A stretch of 64,000 nt of DNA. It comes from Clavelina lepadiformis (taxonomy: Eukaryota > Chordata > Ascidiacea > Aplousobranchia > Clavelinidae). Under the pieces are notes generated by a model that saw nothing but the letters and a program-made list of their open reading frames with translations, did no database searches and had not been told where the DNA came from. Shown piece after piece: positions 1 through 13,000 of this stretch (position 1 is its first letter; the number at the start of each line of letters is the position of its first letter). The stretch is taken from the NCBI RefSeq assembly GCF_947623445.1, contig NC_135241.1, forward strand, positions 126,501 to 190,500, written 5' to 3'. Position numbers and translations under genes: made by a program.

Positions 1-188
1 AGCTCAGCAAATTTTGCTTGCAGTTCAGCAGGAGGTGGCATGGGTAGAGTGGCTTCAGTCATCGGGTGAGACATTAAATGGTCAGTCGTTGTATCCAGTT
101 CTATCTCTGGCGGCTCGTCAGTTGCCCCAAAACATCCACAAAATAACCCACTCCCCCCACCACCCCCCTTTCTTCTCTTTCGAACCAT
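1..188 (-). CDS. DAAM: DAAM-type formin, N-terminal coding exon (partial)
   Basis: Reading the minus strand from an ATG at 188 gives 62 residues with no stop, running off the window edge. The segment ending MPPPAELQAKFAEL matches the conserved start of Dishevelled-associated activators of morphogenesis (human DAAM1 has ALPMPPVEELDVMFSELV at the same place), preceded by a basic MVRKRRK start, a glycine run and Cys residues. DAAM proteins are diaphanous-related formins that nucleate linear actin downstream of Dishevelled and Rho in planar cell polarity. The GBD/FH3, FH1 and FH2 regions would lie outside the window to the left. The promoter and 5' UTR must lie to the right of 188. Recognition rests on one short block, but the position (start of protein) and motif agree well. 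Confidence 0.85.
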   Translation of the reverse strand, partial: MVRKRRKGGGGGSGLFCGCFGATDEPPEIELDTTTDHLMSHPMTEATLPMPPPAELQAKFAE

Positions 189-1762
189 CGTTAATTTATT
201 AGGAAAACGTCAAATTATTCCAAGAAATTAAAAATCTTTCCAGTAGCTGAGTTACATCAATCACTTTTCTTACTTAACAAACATATTGTTCTAAAAATCA
301 CAGTTAATACAGCTGAGTGGATGGGCAGGTTCAACAGTTAATAATTATGATCCTACCAAGCCAAAAGCAAATTAGGCCTATTATTTTTTTGGCCAAAAAT
401 TAAGATATAGGCCTACTCTTCTGCAAATATAAATGCCTGGTGACCGCTCAATCACGAGCAAGTATGCCATGCCTAGGCTAGTTTTAAAGTAATGGAATAA
501 TATCAGTGTGTTTATGGCCAGTACACCAATATGCAGCTCACTTGATTAACATATATTCTGCATGTGAAAGTGATTTGGGATCTAGTATACAAGTGCACAA
601 CCTGATGACGTCACAATTTAAGTAGCTGGGGTTTAGAATACAAAGGCATGTTGTGGTTGTGTACTTGCATACTTATCATTTATTTATAAACTAAATACAT
701 GATAATAAACAAAATAACAGAAAGATTAAAAAACCTAGAACTAGCGACTAGGGACAGGCAACCACACCTGCCTTGTAACGTAAAGTTTGCTCCAATAAAC
801 AACATTGCATGATGCAACTCAATCAAATAATTGGATCTTCATTCATGGCAAACCCACTACCTTGCTACCTCGGCCTAATTACTATCTAGGCTTGCCGCTG
901 TGAAGTAGAACGTTGCGGTTCTGCTTTGTAACTGTCCAACGTTTAAGACCCCAAGTCCCAACATGGTAGAGAATCAAAACAAGATTTTTAGCCAATTACG
1001 CAACGAACACAAACTAAGCTGATAACGCAAACAACCCTGCGACCCACTCCAGCATTTAAGCTCTAGCAGCTTGTTGCGGCCACTCCTTCCAACGACCTGC
1101 GCCAATGCGGAGAAAACGCTTCGCTCAGCATGACGTCATCTTTTTCGTAATATACTGCTCTTCGTCGCCCACGTGCGGATGAATAAAATAAACTTTTCAG
1201 CACACAAAGAATTTTTTGTAGTGGTTTTATGACGTCATCATTAACTTAGTACAGATAAACTGAAATCTATTCTAGAATCCAGGTGTCGTTGCTCATTAGA
1301 GCATGTTGGCCTCGACACGTGACCTTAGGTGGCTCACACGCTTCAGACAAATCCAATAACATAAGTGTTTAATGAAAATCATTCCGCCAATCAAATCAAG
1401 ACACGGCATATACGTCATAACAAACAATGCTACGTCATAGGAACATTAATATTGCACAATGTGACGTCAAACAAAAATTACAGAGTTACATTTCAACAAC
1501 TGGCTGCAAAGAATTTTCTTGGTAATTTGCTGAATACGAGAATAATAGTTGGGCGATATATGTACAAAGTCAGATACAATTTGCTTATGCAGGCCCCATA
1601 TAGGTGATGATAATATAGTGATCATGGGAAATTATATGACTTATCATCGTACATATCAAAGCTGCGAAGTGTCATCATAATCAGAAGCATCTTTACTGCA
1701 TCCCAGCTCACTGCCATTCATAGAAATCTTATGGTAAAAGAATATGTCACTGAAAGTCCAAT
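189..1762. other. Intergenic: upstream of DAAM, downstream of SNX gene
   Basis: No convincing coding sequence. Holds the presumed DAAM promoter (transcribed leftwards) and the SNX 3' flank. It contains at least four copies of the palindrome TGACGTCA (near 606, 1132, 1230 and 1462). A stretch at about 585-665 resembles 24975-25060, both sharing GACGTCACAATTT and a following AGTAGCTGG block, so it is a dispersed repeat. Confidence 0.5.
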
Positions 1763-4700
1763 TCACATTTGTTCGATTGTGGAGATGCAACTTTTCAACA
1801 CCTGCACCATTGCCTGCAAATAGCTACACCATTATGATGCCATCCAAAGTTTTATGACGTCATCAACTATTTTCAGCACAAAAATTTAAACCTTTCATCA
1901 GACATCATAAATTTTATGAAACCACCTTGGAATGCTTGAGCTGCAGTTCTCCGAGCTCGATCAAATTTTTGCGAAAAGCCGTCACTCTCCGTCCCTTGAA
2001 ATCGGTCAGCTCCTTCCGTCCAACTTCGGAGAGACTTTCAAACTTATCTCGCTGAGTTTTTTGATTCTCTTCAGCCTTAACAGTCAAATTGAAACAATCA
2101 CTTTAAACCGCATTCAAGTTTTTGTGACTCCACTGAATGAAGAATCGAACCTGGTGGACATTCTTGCCACGAGCCCTCGATCTATCAAGTTCCTTGTTTG
2201 CATGTTCATAGTTGGCCAAACTCCTCGCTCTCCGATAGAGCAAGTCCTTGCATGCCTGAGCGTCGTGGTAATAATATCGCAGCAGGTCGCCCAGCTTCAG
2301 GTCAATGTCAGAAGCCGATCGTGCATCCAGTTTCTGCGGAAAACATTCGAGGTAAGTTCAAATAAAAATTTAGAAGAATAAATTCATTCCATAAATACTT
2401 CACAACATTTAAAACGAAATTTCTAGCAAACGACAAACCCGAATTTTTTCGATGCATTCGTGAACTTTAACAAGAGACCTGCAAGAAAATTTGCCGATAT
2501 CACAAAATGATTCATAAACATAACATAAACACCAAACTTACCATGCGTGGTTGTAACACCTCTGTCTAGCGGCGTGGAAATAAAGATATAACAAGACTTT
2601 ATAGAAGGCTGACACGCTAACCAATTATTTGCCGACTCTGTATTATAAGAGTGATTCGATGTGGATCAACAAACCTGTCCAATCCAGCTTCATGACTTGA
2701 TGCAATCGAGTTTTCCACGGTAGCAAGTGATTTCAATTGGATGGAAATATTTGAATACGTACTTGCACATTCTATGAATTAATAGTACGAAGTTAATCAA
2801 TTTTCATGGCTGGACCAGAATACCTAAAATATCAAAAAGCATAAAACTCACGTTTATGATTTCTCGTCACTTTGTCCATCTTAGTCATCGCATCTTTGAC
2901 CCTTGTGTGGTATTCCCCCATAAATGACCTCTCATGGTCGAAAAACTCATCACTATCCTGGTGTCAACAACATTGGAAATTATTTCAACTTTGAGAAAAA
3001 ACTGCCAAGTTTGGGACAGATACAATCGGCACGAATCAGTCCAAAATCAATTGTAACTTAATAACGTGAGAACTAACCAACCATATTTTTTAATTAAACT
3101 TTAACAAGCTGACATAAATTTTTGATTAGAAATAAAATTCACAAAATTCAAACCTTTTGGCCCGACAATAAGATTGACTCATCCGCAGATTTTGTAATAT
3201 TTTTAAAAAACCCCGTCAACTTTTCCTTCTTGTTCTTCCCACGAACATTCAACTGCGTTTACAAATAATTTCATCAACAAGGTTCATCTTTGAGATAAAT
3301 TTTGGTGAATAAGTTTAAAATGAAAATCTGATGTGAAAGTTGAAAATTGTGAGAAAACACAAACTTCTTTTTCGTATTCGAGAAAGACTCTGAAGTTGTG
3401 ATTGTTCCTCAGTGTGGGATGAGATGCGAGACGTGAGAGGAACAATTCGTGCATCGCGACTGTCTTCTTGAAGATGGAAAGATACTCTCTGCAATGAGAA
3501 GTTGTTAAAAAGTATCTTGCTGTGCTCGGACTCGCAGCAACTCACGCCTCAAGCTCCTGCTTCATCCTAGAAAACTCCTCCTTGGTCATGGAGCCATCTC
3601 CTTCGCTTAACTTGGCGAGCTTGTCACGGGACGCATCGAAGTCTGGTCGAGCCGGTGTTGGTGGAATCTAAGCGAATGAACATTTTCAAGAGCAAGAGCA
3701 TTCATACAAATTGACAGCAGCTCAACTTCAATTGCGGCACATTATATAAAGAACTAAAATTTAACCAGTTAAAAAACTTAAAACACACCGCGATACTGCG
3801 GTGCCGAACCCGCGGTGCTTATCTCGGTACTGGTACCGTCAGTACTTTGTCTAAAAAAGCTGAATTACTTTTCAAGAAATATAAATCAGTTCCGGTACTC
3901 GGTACTTTTAAAATAATTACTTCAAAGTTTTGAGAAGTACGTTTTCAGTTTTGAGTCGTAATATCGGCAAAAACTGCACTTGCAACAGGATCCGCTTTAC
4001 AAAAAGTATCGGTACCGACTACCCGCAAAGCACTGGACTATGTTTTTGAAATAGCGCCAATTATCGATACCGTCGCTACATTCTTTGCCAAGTGCCAGTT
4101 CCATTGCCTACGACACTTTCAAAGCACCGACCACATCCGGTTTAGAACCACGGTCGAAAATTTATTAAATGGCAAATGATCATGGTAAGTCGGTAAGATT
4201 ACTTAGATTGTGAAGGTCAACACACGTTGCATAACTGGTTGATGTGAATTTGCATGCTGTACACCTGAATACCACAGCATCAGATTTTAGTGGGTGTCTC
4301 GGTACCATGGCAACCAAATTTTGAAATGGGCATCCAACATTGAGCCGAATGGATGCCAAATGGGCACCCATCGTTTTTCTATGGATTCTAAGCACAATGA
4401 GGTTGCCCATGTGACTGATGTCTGGATGATGCCATTGTGTAAGGTGTGCTCTGTGCCACACTACGCTATGCGCACAGCACAAAGAGATTTGAAGAGTATG
4501 AAGAGATGTAGTTGCAAGAAATGACTCTGGCAATTGTGACCTGACCATTGGGGAGAAAGAGCAGAGCTTTTGTGAAATTTCAGGCCTAAAACAACTGCAT
4601 TGTTGATTGTGTCTGTTGGCAGATTAAGCTAAGATTGCCAGAGCTGAGCATCTAACTCTTTCGAGGGGCATTTATTGCCCTGCCCATTTTTGCAAAGCCA

Positions 4701-7284
4701 GATGCCCAGGGGTGTCCACTAAAAATAGATTTAGGTATTCACTGGACTATAGTATAGCAAATAGTGGACTCTATTGTAGAAAATCCAAGGTAAGATATAA
4801 CTAGCATAAAATTACACTTAACTTACATAGCATAGCAGTCTTATCATTACTAACTTGGACCTTGATGGCACTCTGCCCTAAACACAACTGAGGGTCCGCT
4901 GGTTATAACAGATTATTTCTAAGCACATAAAAGTGATTATGTGTTTCTGCCTCTACACATGCCATTGACAACTTACCAAGATGCCGGCGTATCTTTCGTC
5001 ATCAACATACGAGTCATGAAGCCAGACAAACTCCTCATGGTGACGAACAACAGAGAACTCGTTCGACTTGAACTCTTTCATCGTGGTCTGAACAAAATAT
5101 TTGGTCAAATTGAGAGATTTTTAAAGAGAAGACGGTCGCAGCACTCACCTTGGTGTGGACCGTAAACTTGACCTTGTCTTTCTCGCTTAAAGCATCAGAG
5201 ATATCAACCATCAACGACGTGTCAGTAAGGTCAACACTCACTGACCTATGACCTTTGCTGTCCTCGGCAAGAAGGTCAGGGCTGTCATCAAGTCCGTCCT
5301 AAAATAATTTTTAAAACGTCATAATGGAACAATCTGTTGTTTCAAGGAGTTGATAAAAAATAATTGATATTATTACATCTCAACGTTTAAACCAAAACAG
5401 TGACGGGTTTGCAGCTTTGTATAATCTAAAGTATTCAGATCAATGCACCCCTGACCGTGACACATGCCAGAGGCATCAAAATCTTTAACTTCAAACGGAG
5501 GAGGACCTTACTTGGAGGCCACTTGTGTTGCATGTAACTGACAATAATCACAAAAACCACAGAACTGAGCTGCTGTTACGAACGTTTTGTACAAATACTG
5601 TTATTACGCAACCTATGTTTTGGGAATATTTCATGCACACAAGACATCAATAACTAGCTCTTTATCTGTCAGCATCTACTATGTTAAGGCAATTGAAATG
5701 CACTATCTGCACCCGGCTCTTGGCCAACATTGCGTTTTCGAAACCAAGCAATAGCAGACAACAATGTTTGTAATGTGACGTAATAACCATCCTTTGGTAA
5801 CTATTGCTACGACTATAAATCGAGTATGGAAAGTATGGCAGTGACACCACAAAACTGTTAAGGTGATGTCACACTGCACAACGAACATTGCTTTCGCATC
5901 TCGTGCAAGATTACACAATACGTCAATAGAGTTAAGAATTTAATTAATGACTAATTAAATTTTATTTACATTTAACTTGCCTTTAACATAAAACAAAAAT
6001 AAATCAAAAAATGCTTTCTTAGAATAGACAACCTTTTTTTGAAGACATCTAGTGGCTGCCTTAAAAAAGAAACCCAAATTTTGCGTAACTGAAAGTCAAC
6101 AATAAGCAATTAGCTAGTGTTAACAACCTGCTTTGCCAAGAAACTACAATGATACAGTATTTCTACAACATAAGGCCACATCTATTTTACCAGCTGCCAT
6201 TTACCAAAGTTGGAAAATACGAATACGTTGAACGAAAGTCAGTGAATTAAAATGTGTGATAATTTTTAATTTAGAACAATGTACTAACTTTTTTCCAAAG
6301 TGTAAATTAACCTAAAACTAATCCCTCTGATACAAACTCTCACTTCTCATAAATAAATTGAGAAAAAGAATTCAAACACTAATAAGACTCAAACTTGAGA
6401 CCTCCAGCATATGCACCCCATCTTTAACCACTGTGCCACTGCATTGCTTTAAATTTAAAACTTATGACCTCCGACCCAAATTCCAACCCGGGACCTCCAG
6501 CTTACCAGCCCTATCATTAACCCCTGCAACACCGCATTGCTTTCTTCCCCTTATCCACTTATTGATGAACCCATCAGTAATGATCTGCTGGTCATCGTAT
6601 TGTGATTCAGCAACTTCGGTAAATGCACACCGGCAAAACCGTCACTTTGATAAAATAATGCGCTCGGTAGTAGGAAAAATTATGCAATTACTTACGACCA
6701 CGTGCCACTTAAATTACGTAATTAAATTTTGAGTTATGCGCAACACTAGTGGCCACCTTCATTGATTGTTTATTGCTTATATTCATTTTTCAGTTTTCTT
6801 CAACTTGCTCGGTGTTGCTGGAAAGTTTACAAAATCAGGAGCAGGAGATAATGCAGATTTTTAAAGTTCCTAAAAGCTAAAATGCTAAAGTCCCAAGTAA
6901 CTTGCATTGTTTATGCATTCAACACAAATCATACTTATCAGTTCTTTTATCAGTCTTTCCTTGGCTATAGTTCTGTAGTCTGCAGTTTACTAACCCGTGT
7001 GGAAAGAAAGCGTTGGGTACCGGAATGTCCAAAATGGGTCAGAAAGCTATTTTTACGTTAAGTAATTACCAAACAAGGACATCTGCTGCATATTGGCGCA
7101 TACCGGTGCACACTTTTTCTTGCCAACTTCCTACCTACTTTGAAAATTACGCTGTCTGGTGCACAAAAAAACTTACATTCCTTATACTGGTTCACCAAGT
7201 TCAGTTGCCATTTGTGATAGGCTGTCTTGTTCATTATCACAACGCAATTAAAGAATAAAACCATAATTCCATACTCACCATCAT
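1763..7284 (-). CDS. SNX6: SNX5/SNX6-type sorting nexin (PX-BAR)
   Basis: Twelve coding exons on the minus strand join without frame conflict into 412 aa (human SNX5/6 are 404-406): 7279-7284, 5149-5298, 4977-5087, 3546-3667, 3365-3488, 3154-3252, 2852-2957, 2675-2771, 2439-2478, 2151-2333, 1926-2075, 1763-1813. Landmarks: [20 protein letters not shown] and [18 protein letters not shown] (PX domain, residues ~20-150), [31 protein letters not shown], then the BAR domain with [10 protein letters not shown] and [23 protein letters not shown]5/6 pair with SNX1/2 as the membrane-bending ESCPE-1/retromer subcomplex on early endosomes. The family cannot be resolved between SNX5, SNX6 and SNX32. The first coding exon is only two Met codons (ATGATG) before a donor, followed by a 1.98-kb intron; it is placed by analogy to the vertebrate start and is the least certain exon. 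Confidence 0.93.
5299..7278 (-). other. First coding intron of the SNX gene (about 2 kb)
   Basis: No exon recognised inside. It is mostly AT-rich unique sequence, with one tRNA-like repeated segment at about 6390-6545 listed separately. Short open frames here show no similarity I can name. Confidence 0.5.
6390..6545 (-). repeat. Possible tRNA-derived SINE fragment, two half-copies
   Basis: Two similar segments about 85 bp apart share GACCTCCAGC...CATTGCTTT. The minus strand reads like a tRNA-derived sequence, with a GGTCCCGGGTTGGAAT block resembling a degenerate B box. There is no complete tRNA fold. Could be a decayed SINE dimer inside the SNX intron. Confidence 0.3.
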
Positions 7285-10007
7285 CTTGACAATGTTCAGA
7301 TAATATCGGTAAAATGATGCCAAATACAAATTAAGTCTCCCTTGTCTACTGTGAGCTGAACGTGAGCACTTCACACTAGATCCGGTCGCCGACTGGTACC
7401 AAAACTGGTTCTTGAAAGGTGGCGTTTTCAGTGTAACCTGGCGTTTGAATGGTGGCTTTGTTTATTAAAACAAGGTGCAGTGAGAATGCAAATAACACAA
7501 ACTACATACAGTTGAAGGTAAAGTTTTATTATTTCAACCATATTATGATATCGATGTAGCGTACGCCAACTTGACCGCTACATGGCGGCAGGACACCACG
7601 TTTACGTGCAAAAAGATTAATGTGTTCTTTATTTTTCAAAATTTCTCTTTAGTAGCAAATCGCCTTTTTTGCCAAGAAACGTCTCCAAAAAAGGTTTGCG
7701 CGTCTCAATGTGTAAATTGCTACAAAATACAAACTGTGAAAAAATTAAGAACACGATTACCTTTTTTGGCTAATCAATGTGGTGTCTTGCCGCTACTTGA
7801 GCTGTTATGATGAAGAACGTTACTGTGTAACATCACATGGCATTTCTTAATACAAATTATGATGACACTTATAAAGCGCCAGGTTTACGTTTTCACTGAT
7901 TGGCGATCAGATAGAGTACTCGACCACGATAGAACGAAAAAAATTGAGTTTGGCCACAGAGCCAAACGGTTTTAATTTCAATTTTTGACAAATTCCGCCT
8001 GTTTAATGACTTGGCATCACCACAACGTCATGAAACATCATCACAACGTCATAAAGTATTGTGACAACCACACCACGTGACTCTATGTCACGTCATAGCC
8101 TACGTGCGAAAAAACATCTGCATCAGAAATGATAATGGGAAGACCTTGATTGAACTGGTTCGGAAATTGGAAAACAAATACGTCAGAGGTCAAACTTGGT
8201 CAAGATGATGCAACTTTTGAAGAAAAACAACGAACGGACAAAAAAGATTTATGCTACAAAAGAATGGGATGGTTTTTTTTGCGAGTCTAAGAGGGTTGAT
8301 TGAGATACAGTGAAACGAGTGCATTAAAACGTGGTTATCTCAATTACATTTGTTGGGCGACTGAAGGCTATAAATAAAAGTGTATTCTGTTGCTGCCGAG
8401 GTATTCATTTTTTTGCAGGCGATTTATCAATAAGGCCTAAGTGTACGTTAAATAACATTTACATATTGATGTAAACCGAAAAATCAAACTTCACGGTCAG
8501 AAATGAGAGGGACTCATATGCCAACCAAGACGATAGCTAAGTCAAATACAGCTATCCATTGTGACGAAACCTAAACGTCATAGTATCAATATACATTCAA
8601 GTCTTCTGGTTGCTTACTGGGTAGAAAATACCAACGCGTTTCCAAGTCCAAGATTCCTTTTATCCGGGGAATTGTTCCAAAACTTCTCCTTTCACTCATT
8701 GTGTAGTGTAGTCAGTTACGTTTAAGATTTACTTCACTGTAACGGACCACTCTATCACCTCGAAGTTGGAACCACACAAATATAAACCGCACAATAACCG
8801 TTGTATATGCATTAAATGAACACTTAGTCGCGTCCCAACAAAAGTATAAGGCTGAAGGTTGTTTACATTCTCTTTGGAGAAAAAATTGCGGATTTTATTA
8901 GAAGGGGAAAGCAAAAAAAACCAGTAGAATGCAAAATTAATCAATCATAAATTTCTAAATAAGATAAAAAAGAAAAGCTAAACGGGAATTCAACAAACCG
9001 GAATATAAAGAAGAAAATTAAAGAATTAGCCAAACTCTAAAGGAAGCGGGTTATTGCTAAATAAACAAATTTAAGTTTGAAACCGGAAAATAACAAACAC
9101 AAAATAAAAATTTTAGATGATTTGTTTTCCTGAAATTCTTTTGTTGTATTTTCTCGGCTTCTTAAAAGTGTTGTCTGATCGACCAATTGGCTACAATAGG
9201 TAAATACAATAAGTAAATAAAAGTAAAATATAAAAACAAGCAAGCACTCCGCCAGTACCAGTAGCATGATTTAAGTTTGGTATATCTGACAAGTTTGTAC
9301 GAAACTGAATTCTATCTCTTTGAAAAATATTCTATCATAAACCTGAATACATAAGAAACCTTCAAAGAAACCGAATTTGTCACAAAAAACTTCTCATTTT
9401 AACGTCACTTGTGAGCTTTAAGCTGTTGCTGGATCCCAATAATTTTACCTTGTGGGAGAGTTTGAGCTTCAGGTCATGAAACGTCATAATAATGTCATGA
9501 AGCATCACCACAATGTCATGAAACATCATGAAGCATCATTATGAAGCATCACCACAATGTCATGAAACATCTTCCTACGAACCTTGCAAAAATTCGTTTG
9601 AAGAGACTGCCCCGCTTTTATTTTACATTTAACGTGACCTTTTTCAATTTGGATAATGACGTCATTATGTATAAGATTTATCTAAGCGATATCACAAGAA
9701 ATACATTACGACGTCATAATTAAAGCCCGAGTATGTGATTAAAGTTTGGTTTCAGGTATCTCCGTTTTATCGGTTTGCAAGAAGCTCTAATAAGAATCGA
9801 AAATCATGAAAATATTGAAACTTATTTTGTCACGGCAAAAGCTTTCGTGAGTGACAAATTAAAAGTAGATGACGACGCGGACCGGCGAGTGACACAAACA
9901 GGTCTGCGTCATAAGTGGAACTAGAATACGCTTGGATTGTTCGATCTCTCTACAAGATTCGTGTTTATTCTACAAAATCACATAATTACAAGTATTCGCG
10001 CGCAACT
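7285..10007. other. Intergenic: SNX upstream region and 3' flank of kinase-sushi gene
   Basis: No gene recognised. Contains the SNX promoter (the gene reads leftwards) and small islands of the same 21-bp repeat that forms the big array to the right, at about 8020-8062 and 9472-9572. Otherwise AT-rich sequence without structure that I can name. Confidence 0.45.
9472..9572. repeat. Short satellite island of the 21-bp GTCATGAAACATCA family
   Basis: About four to five imperfect units of the same 21-bp repeat as the array at 10249-11778, roughly 700 bp away across the last exon of the kinase-sushi gene. A two-unit trace also lies at 8020-8062. Suggests spread of the repeat over 3.7 kb. Confidence 0.75.
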
Positions 10008-10012
10008 TTATT
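10007..10012 (-). promoter_or_regulatory. AATAAA poly(A) signal overlapping the stop codon
   Basis: On the minus strand the last codons read TGC AAA TAA AGT; the hexamer AATAAA contains the TAA stop of the kinase-sushi gene, implying a very short 3' UTR. Confidence 0.6.
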
Positions 10013-13000
10013 TGCATCTGGCTGGCGCAGCGTCGATGTCACATGGCTCGGTGTAAAAGCCACTGGCGACGTAGGTTCTCAATAACTTGGCAAGGGCGTG
10101 AGTGCAGGCGACTCTCCTGGTGAGGAAATCGTTGCAGATTATCTCCTGGCCCTTCGACGCGTCACTGCACGTGCAGTCGTAGTTGATGAACCAGATGTCG
10201 ACGTCACTCTCGCATGTGATCTTGTGTTCTCCATACGTGATCTACGACAAAATCATTGAAACATCACCACAAAGTCATGAAACATCACCACAACGTCGTA
10301 AAACATCATTACAACGTCATGAAGTATCATCATAACGTTATAAAGTATCACAACAGCGTCATGAAACATCATTGGAACGTCATGAAACATCATTATAACG
10401 TCATGAAACATATTTACAACGTCATGAAACATCGCCCTCAATGTCATGAAACATCAACAAAACGTCATGAAGCATCATTACAACGTCACGAAACATCACC
10501 ACAACGTCGTAAAACATCATTACAACGTCATGAAGCATCACCACAGTGTCATGAAACATCATTACAATGTCATGAAACATCATTACAACGTCGTAAAACA
10601 TCATTACAACGTCATGAAGTATCATCATAACGTTATAAAGTATCACAACAGCGTCATGAAACATCATTGGAACGTCATGAAACATCATTACAACGTCATG
10701 AAACATATTCACAACGTCATGAAACATCGCCCTCAATGTCATGAAACATCAACAAAACGTCATGAAGCATCACCACAACGTCACGAAACATCACCACAAC
10801 GTCGTAAAACATCATTACAACGTCATGAAGCATCACCACAGTGTCATGAAACATCATTACAATGTCATGAAACATCATTACAACGTCGTAAAACATCATT
10901 ACAACGTCGTAAAACATCATTACAACGTCATGAAGTATCATCATAACGTTATAAAGTATCACAACAGCGTCATGAAACATCATTGGAACGTCATGAAACA
11001 TCATTACAACGTCATGAAACATATTTACAACGTCATGAAACATCGCCCTCAATGTCATGAAACATCAACAAAACGTCATGAAGCATCATCACAACGTCAC
11101 GAAACATCACCACAACGTCGTAAAACATCATTACAACGTCATGAAGCATCACCACAGTGTCATGAAACATCATTACAATGTCATGAAACATCATTACAAC
11201 GTCATGAAACATCATTACAACGTCATGAAACATCGCCCTTAATGTCATGATACATCATTATAATGTCATGAAGCATCACCACAACGTCATGAAACATCAC
11301 CACAACGTCATGAAACATCATAACAACGTCATGAAGCATCACCACAGTGTCATGAAACATCATTACAATGTCATGAAACATCATTACAACGTCATGAAAC
11401 ATCGCCCTTAATGTCATGAAACATCATTACAATGTCATGAAACATCACCACAACGTCATGAAGCATCACCACAACGTCATGAAACATCGCCCTTAATGTC
11501 ATGATACATCATTATAATGTCATGAAACACCACCACAACGTCATGAAGCATCACCCTCAATGTCATGAAACATCATAACAACGTCATGAAACAACGCCCT
11601 TAATGTCATGAAACATCATCACAACATCATGAAGCATCATTATAACGTCATGAAACATCACCACAATGTCATGAAACATCACCAAAACGTCATGAAACAT
11701 CACCTTCAAAGTTATACAGCATCACCACAACGTCATAAGGCATCATCGCAACGTCACAAAGCACCACTACAGCGTCATGCTTGCTCATAGAGTTTGTGCT
11801 TCAACTGGTTCCTACCGACACTGGCTTGCTGTCCTTGGATATTTTGTCGACCGCCGTTTTCATCGATTGCCAGGTCAGCTTCTCATCGCAGTTCGGACCG
11901 CCCATACATCCGGGACACTTACACGTGGGAAACGAATTGCTCCAGCTGCCCGATGAAAGGCATTGCCGGGTATTGTCCGTCTGCTGCAGAGAAAAGAACG
12001 TTTCAGTGACTTCGAACCTAACCACTACGGTTTGCGTTGAACGGAGGTTACCTGAAGGACTTCGTGACCATTGGAGCATCTATAGGTGCAGGTAGACCCT
12101 TCGCGAAAGTTGTCTGAGCAAGTCTGCACCAGCTCGACCGGCACTGGTTCGTATTGACAAACTAAACGCAAAGCTCAGGGTTGAAACAAAAGAATCCAAC
12201 AATGTCCGACAAATATATTGAAAGCAACCACTTACGCTTCTTGCACTGTGAGACACCTTGTGGCGACCACGTAGCATCGGCTTGACATATGATTGAGCTC
12301 GGTCCTACAACGTCATATCCGCGGTAGCAAGTGACAGTACAGCTTGAACCGGAAGTTACCTCATCTTCGATTACGTCATCATTGCATTTTACTTGTGCGT
12401 TAGACACCAGAGGAATCCTACAGCCTAAAATTTTTAATAAAAAGCTGAAATTTTGTTTCAAGGCGTGATCTATAGCTGTTATATCAAAGTAACTAATTAA
12501 CAATTAAGATTCGTACTCTCCGATCAGGGTAATCCCCAATTAACCGACCATCGCTCGAACACGTGAAAGAGAAAAACCAATCAAGAAGTCCAAGTACCTT
12601 TGCTGGTTTTCACCGGGAAGCAATCGCCCGAACCTCTGATGGAAATTTCGCCATCGACACAATCTATTCTTACTTCGTCACCTTCGAACTTGAACCCAGG
12701 TAAGCATGACCACGTGCATGTCATTGTGACGTTTCCTAACCCATCACGCCAGCATCGAGCTTCCATATTTAGGTGCCCTGGAACCGTTTGCGAGCAGAGA
12801 GGACGCATTCCTGGCTTCCATGGCAACACTGAAAGAGCTGCTCAGAAGTCAGTTCCAATTCAAAGCATTATAACATCAGAATAGAAGGAAAAAAGCAACA
12901 AAGATGGTTCAAACCTGCGTCACAGGATCTGTTCAAGAAGCACAAGCTGTTACCGGATGTGACGTACATGGCTACAAAGATGGCGACCGCTGCGACCAGG

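Noticed and set aside
2520-2580. Candidate SNX exon ending at a GTAAGT donor near 2550
   Set aside because: The exon at 2439-2478 fits the SNX sequence and phase; this donor-like site has no matching coding sequence.
4180-4548. 122-codon minus-strand frame and overlapping plus-strand frame in an SNX intron
   Set aside because: No domain, no splice support and both strands open; lies in the intron between 3668 and 4976.
10249-11778. CRISPR-like array
   Set aside because: There are no unique spacers between repeats; it is a continuous minisatellite in an animal intron.
10253-11790. Long open frames on both strands (up to 169 codons) with MKHHYNV- or MFHDVVM-type repeats
   Set aside because: They are produced by a 21-bp tandem repeat whose length is a multiple of 3; all frames are open together, and the array lies inside an intron.
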